IMG/VR virus record: IMGVR_UViG_3300030012_001439
Coordinates: 1 to 21,064 of that record
Origin: a virus
Direction: 5' to 3' (one strand)
Length of the DNA: 21,064 nt
The notes under the pieces are model-generated. The model did not search any database. It had not been told where the DNA came from and saw only the letters and a program-made list of their open reading frames with translations. Below are positions 1-8,372 of the stretch, piece after piece. How positions within the stretch are numbered: position 1 is the first letter of the stretch; each line of letters begins with the position of its first letter. The position numbers and the translations under genes were made by a program.

Positions 1-2508
1 TCCACCGCCACCACCACCGATAGCACCCCAAGCACCTCCTGCATAACCTTCAAATGCATTATCATCACTGTTGTACCTAAACATACCATTAGCAGGAGAA
101 CCTGTTCTTTGTGCTGTAGTCCCTACAGGTACTTTAAAAGATCCAGTTAGAGAAGATGTAAGGTCTGTTGTAGTTAAATCTAAACGTTCATTACCGCCTA
201 CATAAAACTCCATTTTATTGCTACTTTTGTCACCAGTAATTGCAGGTCTAGATGAGCCACCTCCCCAACCAATAAACTGACCATTATCTATATCCATACC
301 TGCACTAAAAGTTTGCTGTGCTGTAAAGTCTTGAGCACTTGAAAGTAATGCCACTGTGCCTGTAGCATCTGGTATTGTAATTGTTCTAGCAGCAGTTGGA
401 TTTGTAAAACTAACTGTAGTATCATTACCATCATCACTAGAACCCTCTACAGTAAAACCTGAGTCGTTAAGGTGAAGACCAGTTACAATAGGAGTGGTAA
501 TAGTAGGAGATGTAAGAGTTTTTTGTGTTAAAGTTTTTTGTGTACTTGAAAAGTAAGTATCAAGTAAATCTACATCAAAGTATCCTATACCTCCACTACC
601 ACTGTTGGCAGATGCATCAAATATAGCAATACCATCATCTGCTGCAATTGCTGTGCTTGTATCGATAGTAATTGCTGATACATCTGCCACTGCGTTAATC
701 TCTGCACCTGAAGCATTAAGTCCTGTAACATTGTTAGCAGAACCTGCTACTGAGTCTACGTAAGCTTTTACAGATTGTTGAGTAGGAATAAGTGTAGCAC
801 TGTTGGATGCCATGTTGTCTTCATCAACAAATGCTGTGACTGTAATAGTTCCATCAGATAGGTTAGCAAATTGAATAGTGCCAGAAGAGGTTACATCACC
901 AGATAAGTTACCTGTAATTGTATTAGAAGCTTGAAGAGTTGTAAAACTACCTGCTGCAGGATTACTTTGACCTACAATACCGTCAATATTACCTGTTACA
1001 TTACCCTCAAGGTTAGCAACCATAGTACCTGTAGTAATTGTAAGATCGCCAGTAGATGCACCCGTAAATGTACCAGTACCTACTGTAAACTTATCTGCTG
1101 ATTCATCAAAACCAATAAAGGCATTATTTTCTGAACCACGTTCAATAACAATACCTGCATCGTTAGATGGAGTGCCTGTTGTTCCTGTACCTAATTCTAT
1201 AAGAGCATCTTTAACTGTTGTATTTACTGTATCAATAGTTGTAGTAGAGCCATTAACAGTAAGGTTGCCTGTAATTGTTGCATTACCAGCTACAGATAAA
1301 TTTGAATCTAAAGTAGCAACACCTGTAACATCTAATGTACCAGCAAAGTCTGCATTAGCACCACTAAATGTTACGGCTGTAGTAGGAGTGCTTCCACTTT
1401 GTATAACAAGCTCACCAGAGGAGTTCTTTAAATTAGCATAGGTAGTACCGTCATCTTTTAGTGTAACGTCACCACCATCAGCATCAAGAATAATATCACC
1501 AGCTACATCAACTGTCAAGTCACCAGAGCTAAGATCAATTTCTGTACCATCAATAGTTATGTTATCTACGTTAACACCTGCATTGGCTGTAACTGCACCT
1601 GTAACTGCAAGACTATCAGATAGGGTAGTAGCACCTGTTACACCTAGTGTACCAGCTATAGCAGTATTACCAGAAGAAGAGGCCACAGTAAATTTGTTTG
1701 TATTAATATCAAAGTCACCATCAATGCCTGTTGCACCTGTAACATCCAAACTAGATGATAAAGTTGTAGCATTAGTTACAGCAAAAGTTCCACCTACAGT
1801 AGCATTACTTGATGCAGCCATAGTAGTAAAAGATGCTGCAGCAGTAGCGTTACCACCAATAACTGCACCATCAATTGTACCACCGTCAATGTCAGCAGTA
1901 TCAGCTACAAGAGAATCTATGTTTGCTATGCCATCTATATGTAAGTTACGCCATTCAGCACCTACAGCACCAAGGTCATGTGTATCATCAGCAGAAGGAA
2001 TAAGAGGAGAGGCAACATCGGCAGTAAAAGTAACAGTATCTGTAGCTGCATCACCAAGAGTAGTATTTCCATTTACAGTAAGGTTTGCAGTAATAGTAGC
2101 ACTTTCATCTACAGTAAGAGTATCTATCGTAGCTGTGCCATCAATAAATAAATCTTTAAATTCTGTTCCTGAAGCACCAAGATCAATATCATTATCAGTT
2201 ACAGGAACAATAGCACCGTCTTGTATTCTTACTTGTTCTGTAGCAGAACCTCCAACTTCCACAAAAACACCAAATCTATTATTAGACTGATCTACTGATA
2301 GATGATTTTTTTTATCTAAGTCAGCTATAAAAGGAACATAAGATCCTTCGTCAGATGAACCATCATGCCTATGTCCTGTTACACCTGTGTCATGTTGAGT
2401 AAAAGCATCTCTTAATTTATCAAACTCAGCATTAATAGGTGAAGCTCTTACAACAGCTGTAGGTATAATAGAAGCTGATGATTGTCTGCTATAACCTGAT
2501 CCTGACAT
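1..2508 (-). CDS. Long repetitive tail fibre, C-terminus beyond window
   Basis: The minus strand is open without a stop from an ATG at 2506-2508 to position 1, giving at least 836 residues. The start follows a strong AGGAGAT Shine-Dalgarno site and lies 3 bases after the stop of the upstream tail gene. Residues 20-60 (RASPINAEFDKL, then GHRHDGSSDEG) resemble virion-attachment ends of podoviral fibres. The rest is made of Gly/Thr/Asp/Val-rich beta repeats, including the related units DIDLGASGTEFKDLFIDG (about 107) and HDLGAVGAEWRNLHIDG (about 177), and stretches like GDIILDADGGDVTLKDDG. The end of the visible part (GMFRYNSDDNAFEGYAGGAW, then a Gly run) resembles the segment just before the receptor-binding or chaperone tip of many phage fibres. 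The role, host recognition by a trimeric fibre, is inferred from composition and gene order. The tip and stop codon lie outside the window. Rightward open frames across this stretch are shadows. Confidence 0.85.
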   Translation of the reverse strand, partial: MSGSGYSRQSSASIIPTAVVRASPINAEFDKLRDAFTQHDTGVTGHRHDGSSDEGSYVPFIADLDKKNHLSVDQSNNRFGVFVEVGGSATEQVRIQDGAIVPVTDNDIDLGASGTEFKDLFIDGTATIDTLTVDESATITANLTVNGNTTLGDAATDTVTFTADVASPLIPSADDTHDLGAVGAEWRNLHIDGIANIDSLVADTADIDGGTIDGAVIGGNATAAASFTTMAASSNATVGGTFAVTNATTLSSSLDVTGATGIDGDFDINTNKFTVASSSGNTAIAGTLGVTGATTLSDSLAVTGAVTANAGVNVDNITIDGTEIDLSSGDLTVDVAGDIILDADGGDVTLKDDGTTYANLKNSSGELVIQSGSTPTTAVTFSGANADFAGTLDVTGVATLDSNLSVAGNATITGNLTVNGSTTTIDTVNTTVKDALIELGTGTTGTPSNDAGIVIERGSENNAFIGFDESADKFTVGTGTFTGASTGDLTITTGTMVANLEGNVTGNIDGIVGQSNPAAGSFTTLQASNTITGNLSGDVTSSGTIQFANLSDGTITVTAFVDEDNMASNSATLIPTQQSVKAYVDSVAGSANNVTGLNASGAEINAVADVSAITIDTSTAIAADDGIAIFDASANSGSGGIGYFDVDLLDTYFSSTQKTLTQKTLTSPTITTPIVTGLHLNDSGFTVEGSSDDGNDTTVSFTNPTAARTITIPDATGTVALLSSAQDFTAQQTFSAGMDIDNGQFIGWGGGSSRPAITGDKSSNKMEFYVGGNERLDLTTTDLTSSLTGSFKVPVGTTAQRTGSPANGMFRYNSDDNAFEGYAGGAWGAIGGGGGG

Positions 2509-2511
2509 TAT

Positions 2512-4644
2512 TTATCTCCTGTCTCCTAAACCATATGTAATACTATACGCTTGTATTGTATGACTAGGTTGGTCTGCATTTGTAACATAACTGATAGAAA
2601 CTGATTTACCAGAGCCTGTTATATCAGTTGAACGTATTGGTGATGGATTACCATCATATATTTCATTTGAATCAAACAAGGCTGTATCATAATAAGCGGC
2701 TGCATCTTCTGTAGTAAAACTAAAATCATTAGGTAAGATAAGATCTGTATTACCATAATCATACTCAATACCTAATACAACTTCAACAATACCTTCTGAT
2801 CTTAAATAAGTAGTAACGTTGTGCATTGTTTTTCTTGTTTCTGGGTCATCCATATAAACGAAGGGTGTTTGGTATACACTAAAAATGCTATTACCACCAA
2901 AGTTATCACCTGATTCTTGTCTAAATACTCTACCTATTGAATCACCATGTATTACATATTCTTCATCATCTATATAGCCACTGTCACCAGCCAAAACATC
3001 AATACCTACAAGTTGTGCATATTCAAAACCTTTACCAGATTGACCAGCTCTTCTAATAGAACCAATAATACCTAAAGAGTTTTGATTAGGAAAAAACAAC
3101 CTAAATTGAGATTTCTTTTTAATTACAATAATTTTAATTGTAGATGGATCTTCATTTGCAATATAGTTTTCAAAAATAGATTGTATAGGTTTAGATAAAG
3201 TGCTTAACTCAATATCACCAATTCTATCTGTACCAGAAATAGGTCTTATACCATCAGGTGCAACAAATATTAAATCACCGTTAAACTCTACAACACTATC
3301 TGGAGCTATACATCCTAAATTATCTGTAACACTTCTTAATACAAAATTACCCCTGTGATTACCAACAAGTTTTTTAATTTTATTATTACCAAATATAAAA
3401 AGTTCATTACGAAAAGCTTTAATTTGAACAATTTTAAAACCTACATTAATTACTCCAGATCCATTTGAAGGATTAAAATCTGTTTCTGCTAAAGGAGAAC
3501 TAAAATATAAATTATAAGGTTCAGAAGCATCTCCAGATAAAAATAAATGATTACTAAAACTAGTAATTAAAGTAGGGTCTGTAGGTGCATTACTATCTGT
3601 TATTTGTATATAGTTAGTTCCATCATAAACTGCTGCTGGATTAATACCATCTACTAATGCAAATTTAGCTCCACTCCAATTAAAAGATTCAAAGCGTATC
3701 TTAGTTACACCTGTCATGGTAGGATTAGAAGGTCTATACTGTCCAGCTCCAGAACCTACTGTAATTGCTGCTGCTGTTGCACCATCTATAGCTATTTGTG
3801 TAATAGTATTAAAAAATTTAGTACTTTCTACAGTACTATTATTAGGACCAACCACCACCTCCGTTTGAGCAGTACCCAAAAAGTCTGTGCCTGTGATCGT
3901 AAAGTTTCTACTAGACTCATTACCTGTGCCTGTAAAAGTAACTTTCCTAGGTTGTTTAGATGCAGCAGTAGTAAAGTTAATAGATCCACCATCAGCTAAA
4001 GCACCATTAATTGTTAAGTTACCAGAACCGCTAGGTGTTTGAGATGCACACACTCCATCAGGATCATTAGCTACAAAACTAGAGTCTATTTCTTGCCATC
4101 CAAAAACAGTTGGAGTTCCTGTTACAGTTGTAGAAGAACCTGAAAGACTTCCTGTAATAACGTTATTAGTATCAAAAGTTGAAGATGGTAATTTACCAAA
4201 ATTTACTGTTAAACTATTAGAATCTTTAGCAACAACAGTTCCTGTAGCCAATATAACTGTACTATCACTGCTACTAACAACACCTGTTAAAGTTTCTCCA
4301 ACAGTAAAACTAGATCCTGTACCATTAGTTACAGCGACTGTATAATTGTGATTAAAATGATGTAAATAGTTACTACCTGATGCTGGTTCTCTTGCTCCAA
4401 ATACTCCTTGTTTTACACCAGATGATATATGTAAACCTAAAACTGGTTTATTAGTACCACCTGTTAAAGTGCCATAAGAGTTTTCATACCCACTAATACG
4501 TCTATAGCCACCTACTAGAGATGGCTCATAATTAATTAATCTATAGGCTGAACCTGCTAATTGACTAGCTTGTGTTAATGGATCTAAATTTGTAACTAAA
4601 CCAGAACTGCAAGCAGCTGAAAAAGTACGTAACTGATCAGGCAT
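2512..4644 (-). CDS. Tail nozzle / stabilisation-type structural protein (710 aa)
   Basis: Large virion protein lying between the adaptor gene and the tail fibre, where podoviruses encode the tail nozzle (T7 gp12, P22 gp10). The N-terminus (LASQ-type LDPLTQASQLAGSAYRLINY, then GGYRRISGY) looks like the conserved start of such proteins in marine phages. Residues about 90-185 are a Ser/Thr/Gly-rich stretch with FTVGETLTG that could be an inserted beta domain. The middle (FSNHLFLSGDASEPYNLYFS, then AFRNELFIFGNNKIKKLVG and EFNGDLIFVAPDGIRPISG) has the repeated strand pattern of a beta-propeller. ATG at 4644 follows a GAGG-like site. I place it with the nozzle or packaged-DNA stabilisation group by position and pattern, not by a verified match; a different distal tail protein is possible. 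Confidence 0.65.
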   Translation of the reverse strand: MPDQLRTFSAACSSGLVTNLDPLTQASQLAGSAYRLINYEPSLVGGYRRISGYENSYGTLTGGTNKPVLGLHISSGVKQGVFGAREPASGSNYLHHFNHNYTVAVTNGTGSSFTVGETLTGVVSSSDSTVILATGTVVAKDSNSLTVNFGKLPSSTFDTNNVITGSLSGSSTTVTGTPTVFGWQEIDSSFVANDPDGVCASQTPSGSGNLTINGALADGGSINFTTAASKQPRKVTFTGTGNESSRNFTITGTDFLGTAQTEVVVGPNNSTVESTKFFNTITQIAIDGATAAAITVGSGAGQYRPSNPTMTGVTKIRFESFNWSGAKFALVDGINPAAVYDGTNYIQITDSNAPTDPTLITSFSNHLFLSGDASEPYNLYFSSPLAETDFNPSNGSGVINVGFKIVQIKAFRNELFIFGNNKIKKLVGNHRGNFVLRSVTDNLGCIAPDSVVEFNGDLIFVAPDGIRPISGTDRIGDIELSTLSKPIQSIFENYIANEDPSTIKIIVIKKKSQFRLFFPNQNSLGIIGSIRRAGQSGKGFEYAQLVGIDVLAGDSGYIDDEEYVIHGDSIGRVFRQESGDNFGGNSIFSVYQTPFVYMDDPETRKTMHNVTTYLRSEGIVEVVLGIEYDYGNTDLILPNDFSFTTEDAAAYYDTALFDSNEIYDGNPSPIRSTDITGSGKSVSISYVTNADQPSHTIQAYSITYGLGDRR

Positions 4645-4648
4645 TTAA

Positions 4649-5422
4649 TTAACCTCGTAAATCACGATCTACTGCACCTACTCCTGCTGTTGTGCTGCTA
4701 CTAAGAGGTTCAAGATTAAAAGCATTTCCATTTGTATGAGTAGATGATATAAATAGTCTATCATCTTGAAGTATTCTTCTCATATCAGACATGCCCTTTC
4801 TAAATTTAACTTCGTGCATTTGAGCACCAGTTTCATTTCCTCTATGACGCATCATGTACATCATAGCACCATCTATAATAATATACTTAAACTTGTCAGG
4901 TATTATAGTTGTATCATTAAAAGCAGATAAGTCATTAGGAGACTTATAGTACAAAAACTCAATAGAATATGTTTGGTCAGGAATTGGAGTTACACCGTAA
5001 GACTCGTCATGTGTTTGATACACTATAATAGGATTAGACCTAGTGCTTGCACCTAACTCATCAGAACTTCTGTATTGAGATAAATAACTGGTGTAAGGAA
5101 TAACTTTAAGTTTTCTAGCGGTAACTTCTCTAGTACCAGAAGTATACCTTGGAAAATAAAATGAATCCCAATCTACAACAAGTGTATCTGTTGGAAATGC
5201 ATATGTACCTGTGCCAACAACAAGAGTATCTGTTTGTTTAACAAGAGAAAACGGCCATTCTTGATTATGTTGTAGTATTTCTCTTATAGAGTTATTAATA
5301 GCATCTTTTGATAAAGATTGAATACCTCTAACTGTTGCAAACCCATCACCACTAGTGTCAAGAATAGTATCATTTAATCTACGAAGTAATTCATTAACTA
5401 GTTGAACATAAGTTACAGACAT
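4649..5422 (-). CDS. Head-to-tail adaptor (gp11/gp4-like)
   Basis: A 257-residue protein just upstream of the nozzle-type gene. It has the profile of podoviral tail-tubular A or adaptor proteins: an alpha-helical N-terminus (VTYVQLVNELLRRLNDT, then AINNSIREILQHNQEWPFS), a central beta stretch (LVVGTGTYAFPTDTLVVDW) and a helical C-terminal part (FKYIIIDGAMMYMMRHRG). The motif of several short helices followed by the Trp-Pro turn is what I recognise from this family. It should form the ring that docks to the portal and closes the head. ATG at 5422 follows AGAG-type pairing, and a GC-rich hairpin separates it from the upstream capsid genes. Assignment rests on pattern plus gene order. Confidence 0.65.
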   Translation of the reverse strand: MSVTYVQLVNELLRRLNDTILDTSGDGFATVRGIQSLSKDAINNSIREILQHNQEWPFSLVKQTDTLVVGTGTYAFPTDTLVVDWDSFYFPRYTSGTREVTARKLKVIPYTSYLSQYRSSDELGASTRSNPIIVYQTHDESYGVTPIPDQTYSIEFLYYKSPNDLSAFNDTTIIPDKFKYIIIDGAMMYMMRHRGNETGAQMHEVKFRKGMSDMRRILQDDRLFISSTHTNGNAFNLEPLSSSTTAGVGAVDRDLRG

Positions 5423-5447
5423 ATTATTCTCTTTGTATAAAGGGTTA

Positions 5448-5473
5448 AAGGGGCTAACCTAAGTCAGCCCCTT
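5448..5473 (-). terminator. GC-rich hairpin after the capsid genes
   Basis: Perfect 8-bp inverted repeat: AAGGGGCT at 5448-5455 and AGCCCCTT at 5466-5473, with a 10-base loop. It starts 8 bases after the stop codon of the decoration-like gene and lies before the adaptor gene. Read leftward, the stem is followed only by a weak T-containing stretch (TTTAACCC), so it may be a leaky terminator or an RNA-stabilising 3' structure that keeps capsid mRNA above tail mRNA, rather than a full stop. Confidence 0.6.
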
Positions 5474-5480
5474 AAGTATT

Positions 5481-5990
5481 TTATGCTAGTAGATCACGAT
5501 CTACATCAGTAGCTTGATCTGCACCATTATTATGAGTCAGATTTGCTATCAATGCCCATACACGAATTTTACCAGCACTTAGTGTACCAGCAGTTCCTGC
5601 AAAAGTTAGAAGCATATTACCTGCTGATGTAAAGCGTTGTGGTAATGTTGCTGTAGCATCATCTCTAGTACCATAAGCACCAGCTGAAGCTCCATCAATA
5701 TCAAAACCATCAACCCAATAGTCAACATCGCCACCTTCGTTGCCCATGTCTACTGTAGCATCTGTTTGATCAGATGTTAAAGCAGTTACAACTTCAAGAC
5801 CAGCTTCAAAACAAACAGTGTTAGCTGGTATTGAAAGACAAGCGATTGTGCTTCCGTTAGGGTCAATATTGTTATCAGAGAAGTCGATGAATTGCTCTAG
5901 CAGTTCCATCTGAGGTCCATTATTGCGACCTCTTGTGACATTCCCATAGTTAGTGTTGGTTTGTGCCAACGTTTGAGTGGTTGCCGCCAT
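5481..5990 (-). CDS. Capsid decoration-like structural protein
   Basis: A 169-residue protein immediately downstream of the major capsid gene (20-base gap). It has a near-perfect AAGGAGGA Shine-Dalgarno site at 5998-6005, seven bases before the ATG. The body reads as a small beta-rich domain: SIPANTVCFEAGLEVVTAL, then DATVDMGNEGG, DYWVDGFDIDG and KIRVWALIANLT. I recognise this pattern (anchoring strand, TVDVG-like strand, DGFLDG-like turn, VRVWA strand) from structural proteins encoded next to capsid genes in marine phages. Position and very strong ribosome binding fit an abundant outer-capsid or head-fibre protein. No enzyme motif is visible. The decoration role is inferred. Confidence 0.6.
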   Translation of the reverse strand: MAATTQTLAQTNTNYGNVTRGRNNGPQMELLEQFIDFSDNNIDPNGSTIACLSIPANTVCFEAGLEVVTALTSDQTDATVDMGNEGGDVDYWVDGFDIDGASAGAYGTRDDATATLPQRFTSAGNMLLTFAGTAGTLSAGKIRVWALIANLTHNNGADQATDVDRDLLA

Positions 5991-5997
5991 ATCTCAG

Positions 5998-6005
5998 TCC
6001 TCCTT
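5998..6005 (-). promoter_or_regulatory. Strong Shine-Dalgarno site of the decoration-like gene
   Basis: AAGGAGGA on the minus strand, 7 bases before the ATG at 5988-5990. It is almost fully complementary to the 16S rRNA tail and matches the site in front of the major capsid gene; most other genes here have weaker sites. It fixes the start and predicts high translation. Confidence 0.8.
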
Positions 6006-6010
6006 TTCGA

Positions 6011-7078
6011 TTAAGCTGCGTGATATCGAGCACGAACAAGAGCTTCTGGTCGAAGGATCTTACGTCCGTATAGATGCATTCCTCTGACAATATCAGCAAA
6101 TGAATCTGGGTCACGATATGTTTCAGTTTTATTGATTTGCTCTGCTGTTGCAACAGCTGATCCATGACCTGCTAGGAGTATACCATAGTTGTCATCATTG
6201 TGTGATGCTGTAGCAGTTCCTGGTCCATTACCATGTTGAGGTAAGTTACTAGAAACATAGATACGCATACCCAAGATATTTGGCACTGCAAGACCATTTC
6301 TCAATCCACCGTTCTCACCGAAGTCAGAATCAAAGAATCTTGAATCTTCATCTTGTAGTAGTTCCATAAACACAGGGTCAACAACAGCCCAACGGTCTGC
6401 TTTATCAACTTGTTGTTGATCTAACAAACGGTTCATACGAGCAATCATTGTTACAGGTGAGATAGTGTTTGCAGCCTGTGATCCTTTACGTGGAGTAATA
6501 GGAACACCGTCTCCAGCACCACCACCAGCAGCAAAGAAACTTGCATCGTCAAGAGTCATTGATGACAATAGACCATTAGCATTAGCTGATGACACAGCTT
6601 TAACGCCACTTTCAGATGTAGCATCTGTTTCAGCAGCACCTACAGAATGGTTGCCTGATGCACGTGATACACCAGCCATGTATGCAAGAATTTCTTGGTC
6701 ATGGTTATCAGCCAAGCGATATGCTGCTCGGTTAGTAGCCAAGTCCATGAAATCTACATGAGAATGAGCTTCTTCAATATCATCAATCTTAAAAGCAAAA
6801 TAGTTTGCTTGATCAATTACTAAAGAAAACTCTTCGTCATCTAAGTCTTGAGCTGATACAGTTGTACCACGTTTGTACTCTTGAACTGAGATTTCTGGTT
6901 CTTTTAGAATTTTGACTGTGTCGCCTTGAGCAGCGATTTCACCAAAATAATCTGAGTTTGTAATGTCACCTACAACCGTAGTTTTACGGAATGCAAGCTG
7001 GACCTTTCTGGAATAAATCTCGCTAGAGAAATTTCCATTGGGCAGGTTACCATGCCCTACTGCACTTGTAAAAGCCAT
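6011..7078 (-). CDS. Major capsid protein (HK97-fold type)
   Basis: A 355-residue protein with the features of a podoviral major coat protein. The N-terminal arm is MAFTSAVGHGNLPNGNFSSE, followed by SRKVQLAFRKTTVVGDITN, then a Gln-Gly-Asp-Thr-Val strand and EISVQEYKRGTTVSAQDLDD. The helical spine FKIDDIEEAHSHVDFMDLA precedes RLADNHDQEILAYMAG. Further on come NRLLDQQQVDKADRWAVVDP and the C-terminal IVRGMHLYGRKILRPEALVR. The gene follows an acidic scaffold, has its own extended -10 promoter at 7275-7303 with a roughly 190-base leader, and has a near-perfect Shine-Dalgarno site at 7085-7092. Both suit the most highly made virion protein. The fold assignment is by family resemblance. Confidence 0.85.
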   Translation of the reverse strand: MAFTSAVGHGNLPNGNFSSEIYSRKVQLAFRKTTVVGDITNSDYFGEIAAQGDTVKILKEPEISVQEYKRGTTVSAQDLDDEEFSLVIDQANYFAFKIDDIEEAHSHVDFMDLATNRAAYRLADNHDQEILAYMAGVSRASGNHSVGAAETDATSESGVKAVSSANANGLLSSMTLDDASFFAAGGGAGDGVPITPRKGSQAANTISPVTMIARMNRLLDQQQVDKADRWAVVDPVFMELLQDEDSRFFDSDFGENGGLRNGLAVPNILGMRIYVSSNLPQHGNGPGTATASHNDDNYGILLAGHGSAVATAEQINKTETYRDPDSFADIVRGMHLYGRKILRPEALVRARYHAA

Positions 7079-7084
7079 AATAAA

Positions 7085-7092
7085 TCCTCCTT
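7085..7092 (-). promoter_or_regulatory. Strong Shine-Dalgarno site of the major capsid gene
   Basis: AAGGAGGA on the minus strand, 6 bases before the ATG at 7076-7078. It is the same octamer as in front of the decoration-like gene and is close to the ideal anti-16S sequence. Confidence 0.85.
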
Positions 7093-7135
7093 ATTAGATG
7101 TTTGGCTTATTTAATGTAACCAGACAATCACTTTA

Positions 7136-7230
7136 AGAGGCTGGTTTTCAAGGGTGGCTTTCGCGGCCTCTAATAACACAGGTAAGTCTTTGAGTTGATT
7201 TGTAATGGTTTAATGTTGGTATAACCAACA
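7136..7230 (-). promoter_or_regulatory. Structured 5' leader of the capsid gene
   Basis: The leader between the promoter at 7275-7303 and the capsid ATG holds two inverted repeats. One is a perfect stem with 7-bp arms and a 3-base loop at 7214-7230 (TGTTGGT / ACCAACA). The other is a longer loop closed by AGAGGC (7136-7141) and GCCTCT (7166-7171), enclosing a GCGAAAGC mini-hairpin. Such elements could protect the capsid mRNA 5' end or control translation. No known riboswitch class is recognised. Confidence 0.45.
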
Positions 7231-7274
7231 ACAGATAGAGAGTAGTCGTAAGAGGTCTCTATTTAGTACGTACA

Positions 7275-7303
7275 GTTATACCATATAAAATATCTAATGT
7301 CAA
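7275..7303 (-). promoter_or_regulatory. Strong leftward sigma70-type promoter before the capsid gene
   Basis: Minus strand: TTGACA at 7298-7303, 17-base spacer, TATAAC at 7275-7280, with TG-G just upstream of the -10 box (extended -10). The block ATATGGTATAACTGTA is shared with the promoter at 19930-19958. It lies between the scaffold stop (7311) and the capsid start, and the predicted transcript starts near 7268. Confidence 0.85.
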
Positions 7304-7310
7304 GCTTTAA

Positions 7311-8294
7311 TTAACGATTTTTATTAGTAATATCGTAAATAAAACGTCCTGATCGTTGAGCTTCCATTATGATATCTAAATTCTCTTCAAATTCTTTATC
7401 AGACATTTTTCTTATATCTGATTCTTTAATTGTTCTACTAGTATCATTAGCATCAATAGAAGAGCGAGATGATTTTTTAGATACATCTTTAGCTGCTTCT
7501 TTAGCTTTATTTTTCTTAACTTGTTTAGTAAGACCTTTGTCTACTTTATACAAATCAATAACTCTAATTACTGATCTAGCATCATCTTCATTTTCGTACA
7601 GAGCATCTTGCACCCATTTTGGTTGCTCGTCTACCCAGCTATGAAACTCATCTGAAGCTTTTAAATCATCAAAGTCTTCGTGAGACTTACGTATCGTAGC
7701 TTCTGCTGTAGCTTTACTAACTTCATACTTTGCTTCATCAAGTTCTCTTAGTCTTTCTTCTGCTGATGCAAACCTTTCATCAGCTTTTTGACTTGCTATA
7801 GTTTCAACAATAGCTGCTACATCAGGATACTTTTCAGCCCATGCCTCAAGTTCTTCGTTTGATTTAGGTGCTCTTACTGTTTTACCTTCAAGTTGATCTT
7901 CTAAATCAGAGATACGTTTAACAAATTCTTTTTCTTTATCTGCTGAGTATCTTCTTAAGTCACCATATCTTTTCTTAAAAGACTTTTCTTCAGCACTTAA
8001 ATCAACGTCATCTTCTTGTGCTTCTTCTTTCTCTGTAGCTTTAACTTCTTGTTCTGTATCACCTGTGGCTTGAACTTCGGTGTCCTCAGTAGCCTCGCTA
8101 TTGGGTTCTTCTTGTTCTTCGGTAGTTTCATCTTCTTCACCAGATACAGCTTTTTTAACTAGTTTATTAAGTTCTTCTTCTTCTTTTTGAAGTCTTCTTT
8201 GTTTTGTTGCATAAGATGTTGATCTATTCATCATTACCTTTGGTGTTGCATCTTTAATAGTTGTTTTATTATTAGTTTGTTGTACTTCAGCCAT
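7311..8294 (-). CDS. Capsid scaffolding protein
   Basis: A 327-residue, highly charged protein directly upstream of the major capsid gene, the usual place for a podoviral scaffold. The N-terminal third is very acidic, with long Glu/Asp runs (EEDETTEEQEEPNSEATED and on). Residues 110-150 and 175-205 are heptad-like charged helices (KEKEFVKRISDLEDQLEG, then ASAEERLRELDEAKYEVS). A Trp-containing helical segment (WVDEQPKWVQDALYENEDD) precedes a Lys-rich C-terminal part, typical of the capsid-binding end of scaffolds. AAGGA sits about 9 bases before the ATG. The family is recognised by composition, coiled coil and position; sequence identity among scaffolds is usually low. Confidence 0.8.
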   Translation of the reverse strand: MAEVQQTNNKTTIKDATPKVMMNRSTSYATKQRRLQKEEEELNKLVKKAVSGEEDETTEEQEEPNSEATEDTEVQATGDTEQEVKATEKEEAQEDDVDLSAEEKSFKKRYGDLRRYSADKEKEFVKRISDLEDQLEGKTVRAPKSNEELEAWAEKYPDVAAIVETIASQKADERFASAEERLRELDEAKYEVSKATAEATIRKSHEDFDDLKASDEFHSWVDEQPKWVQDALYENEDDARSVIRVIDLYKVDKGLTKQVKKNKAKEAAKDVSKKSSRSSIDANDTSRTIKESDIRKMSDKEFEENLDIIMEAQRSGRFIYDITNKNR

Positions 8295-8372
8295 ATCTGT
8301 ATATCCTTCTTTTTATATGGGGTCAAGACATAATGTCCTGAGTAGCCTTATTGGTACTATACTAATTAGTAC

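Noticed and set aside
1172-2290. Rightward open frames of 89 and 243 codons
   Set aside because: They lie antisense to the tail-fibre frame, which is open for 836 codons with a strong ribosome site; their Ala/Val/Pro-rich products are typical antisense shadows of Gly/Thr/Ala/Asp-rich repeats.
8298-8326. Promoter-like TTGACC, 17 bases, TATACA on the minus strand before the scaffold gene
   Set aside because: The -35 and -10 boxes each deviate, there is no TGN extension, and the A/G-rich part doubles as the Shine-Dalgarno site with the ATG only four bases after the -10 box.
8360-8371. Perfect palindrome TACTAATTAGTA after the 434-residue gene
   Set aside because: Short, all-AT-rich and without a T-run; too weak to call a terminator or operator by itself.
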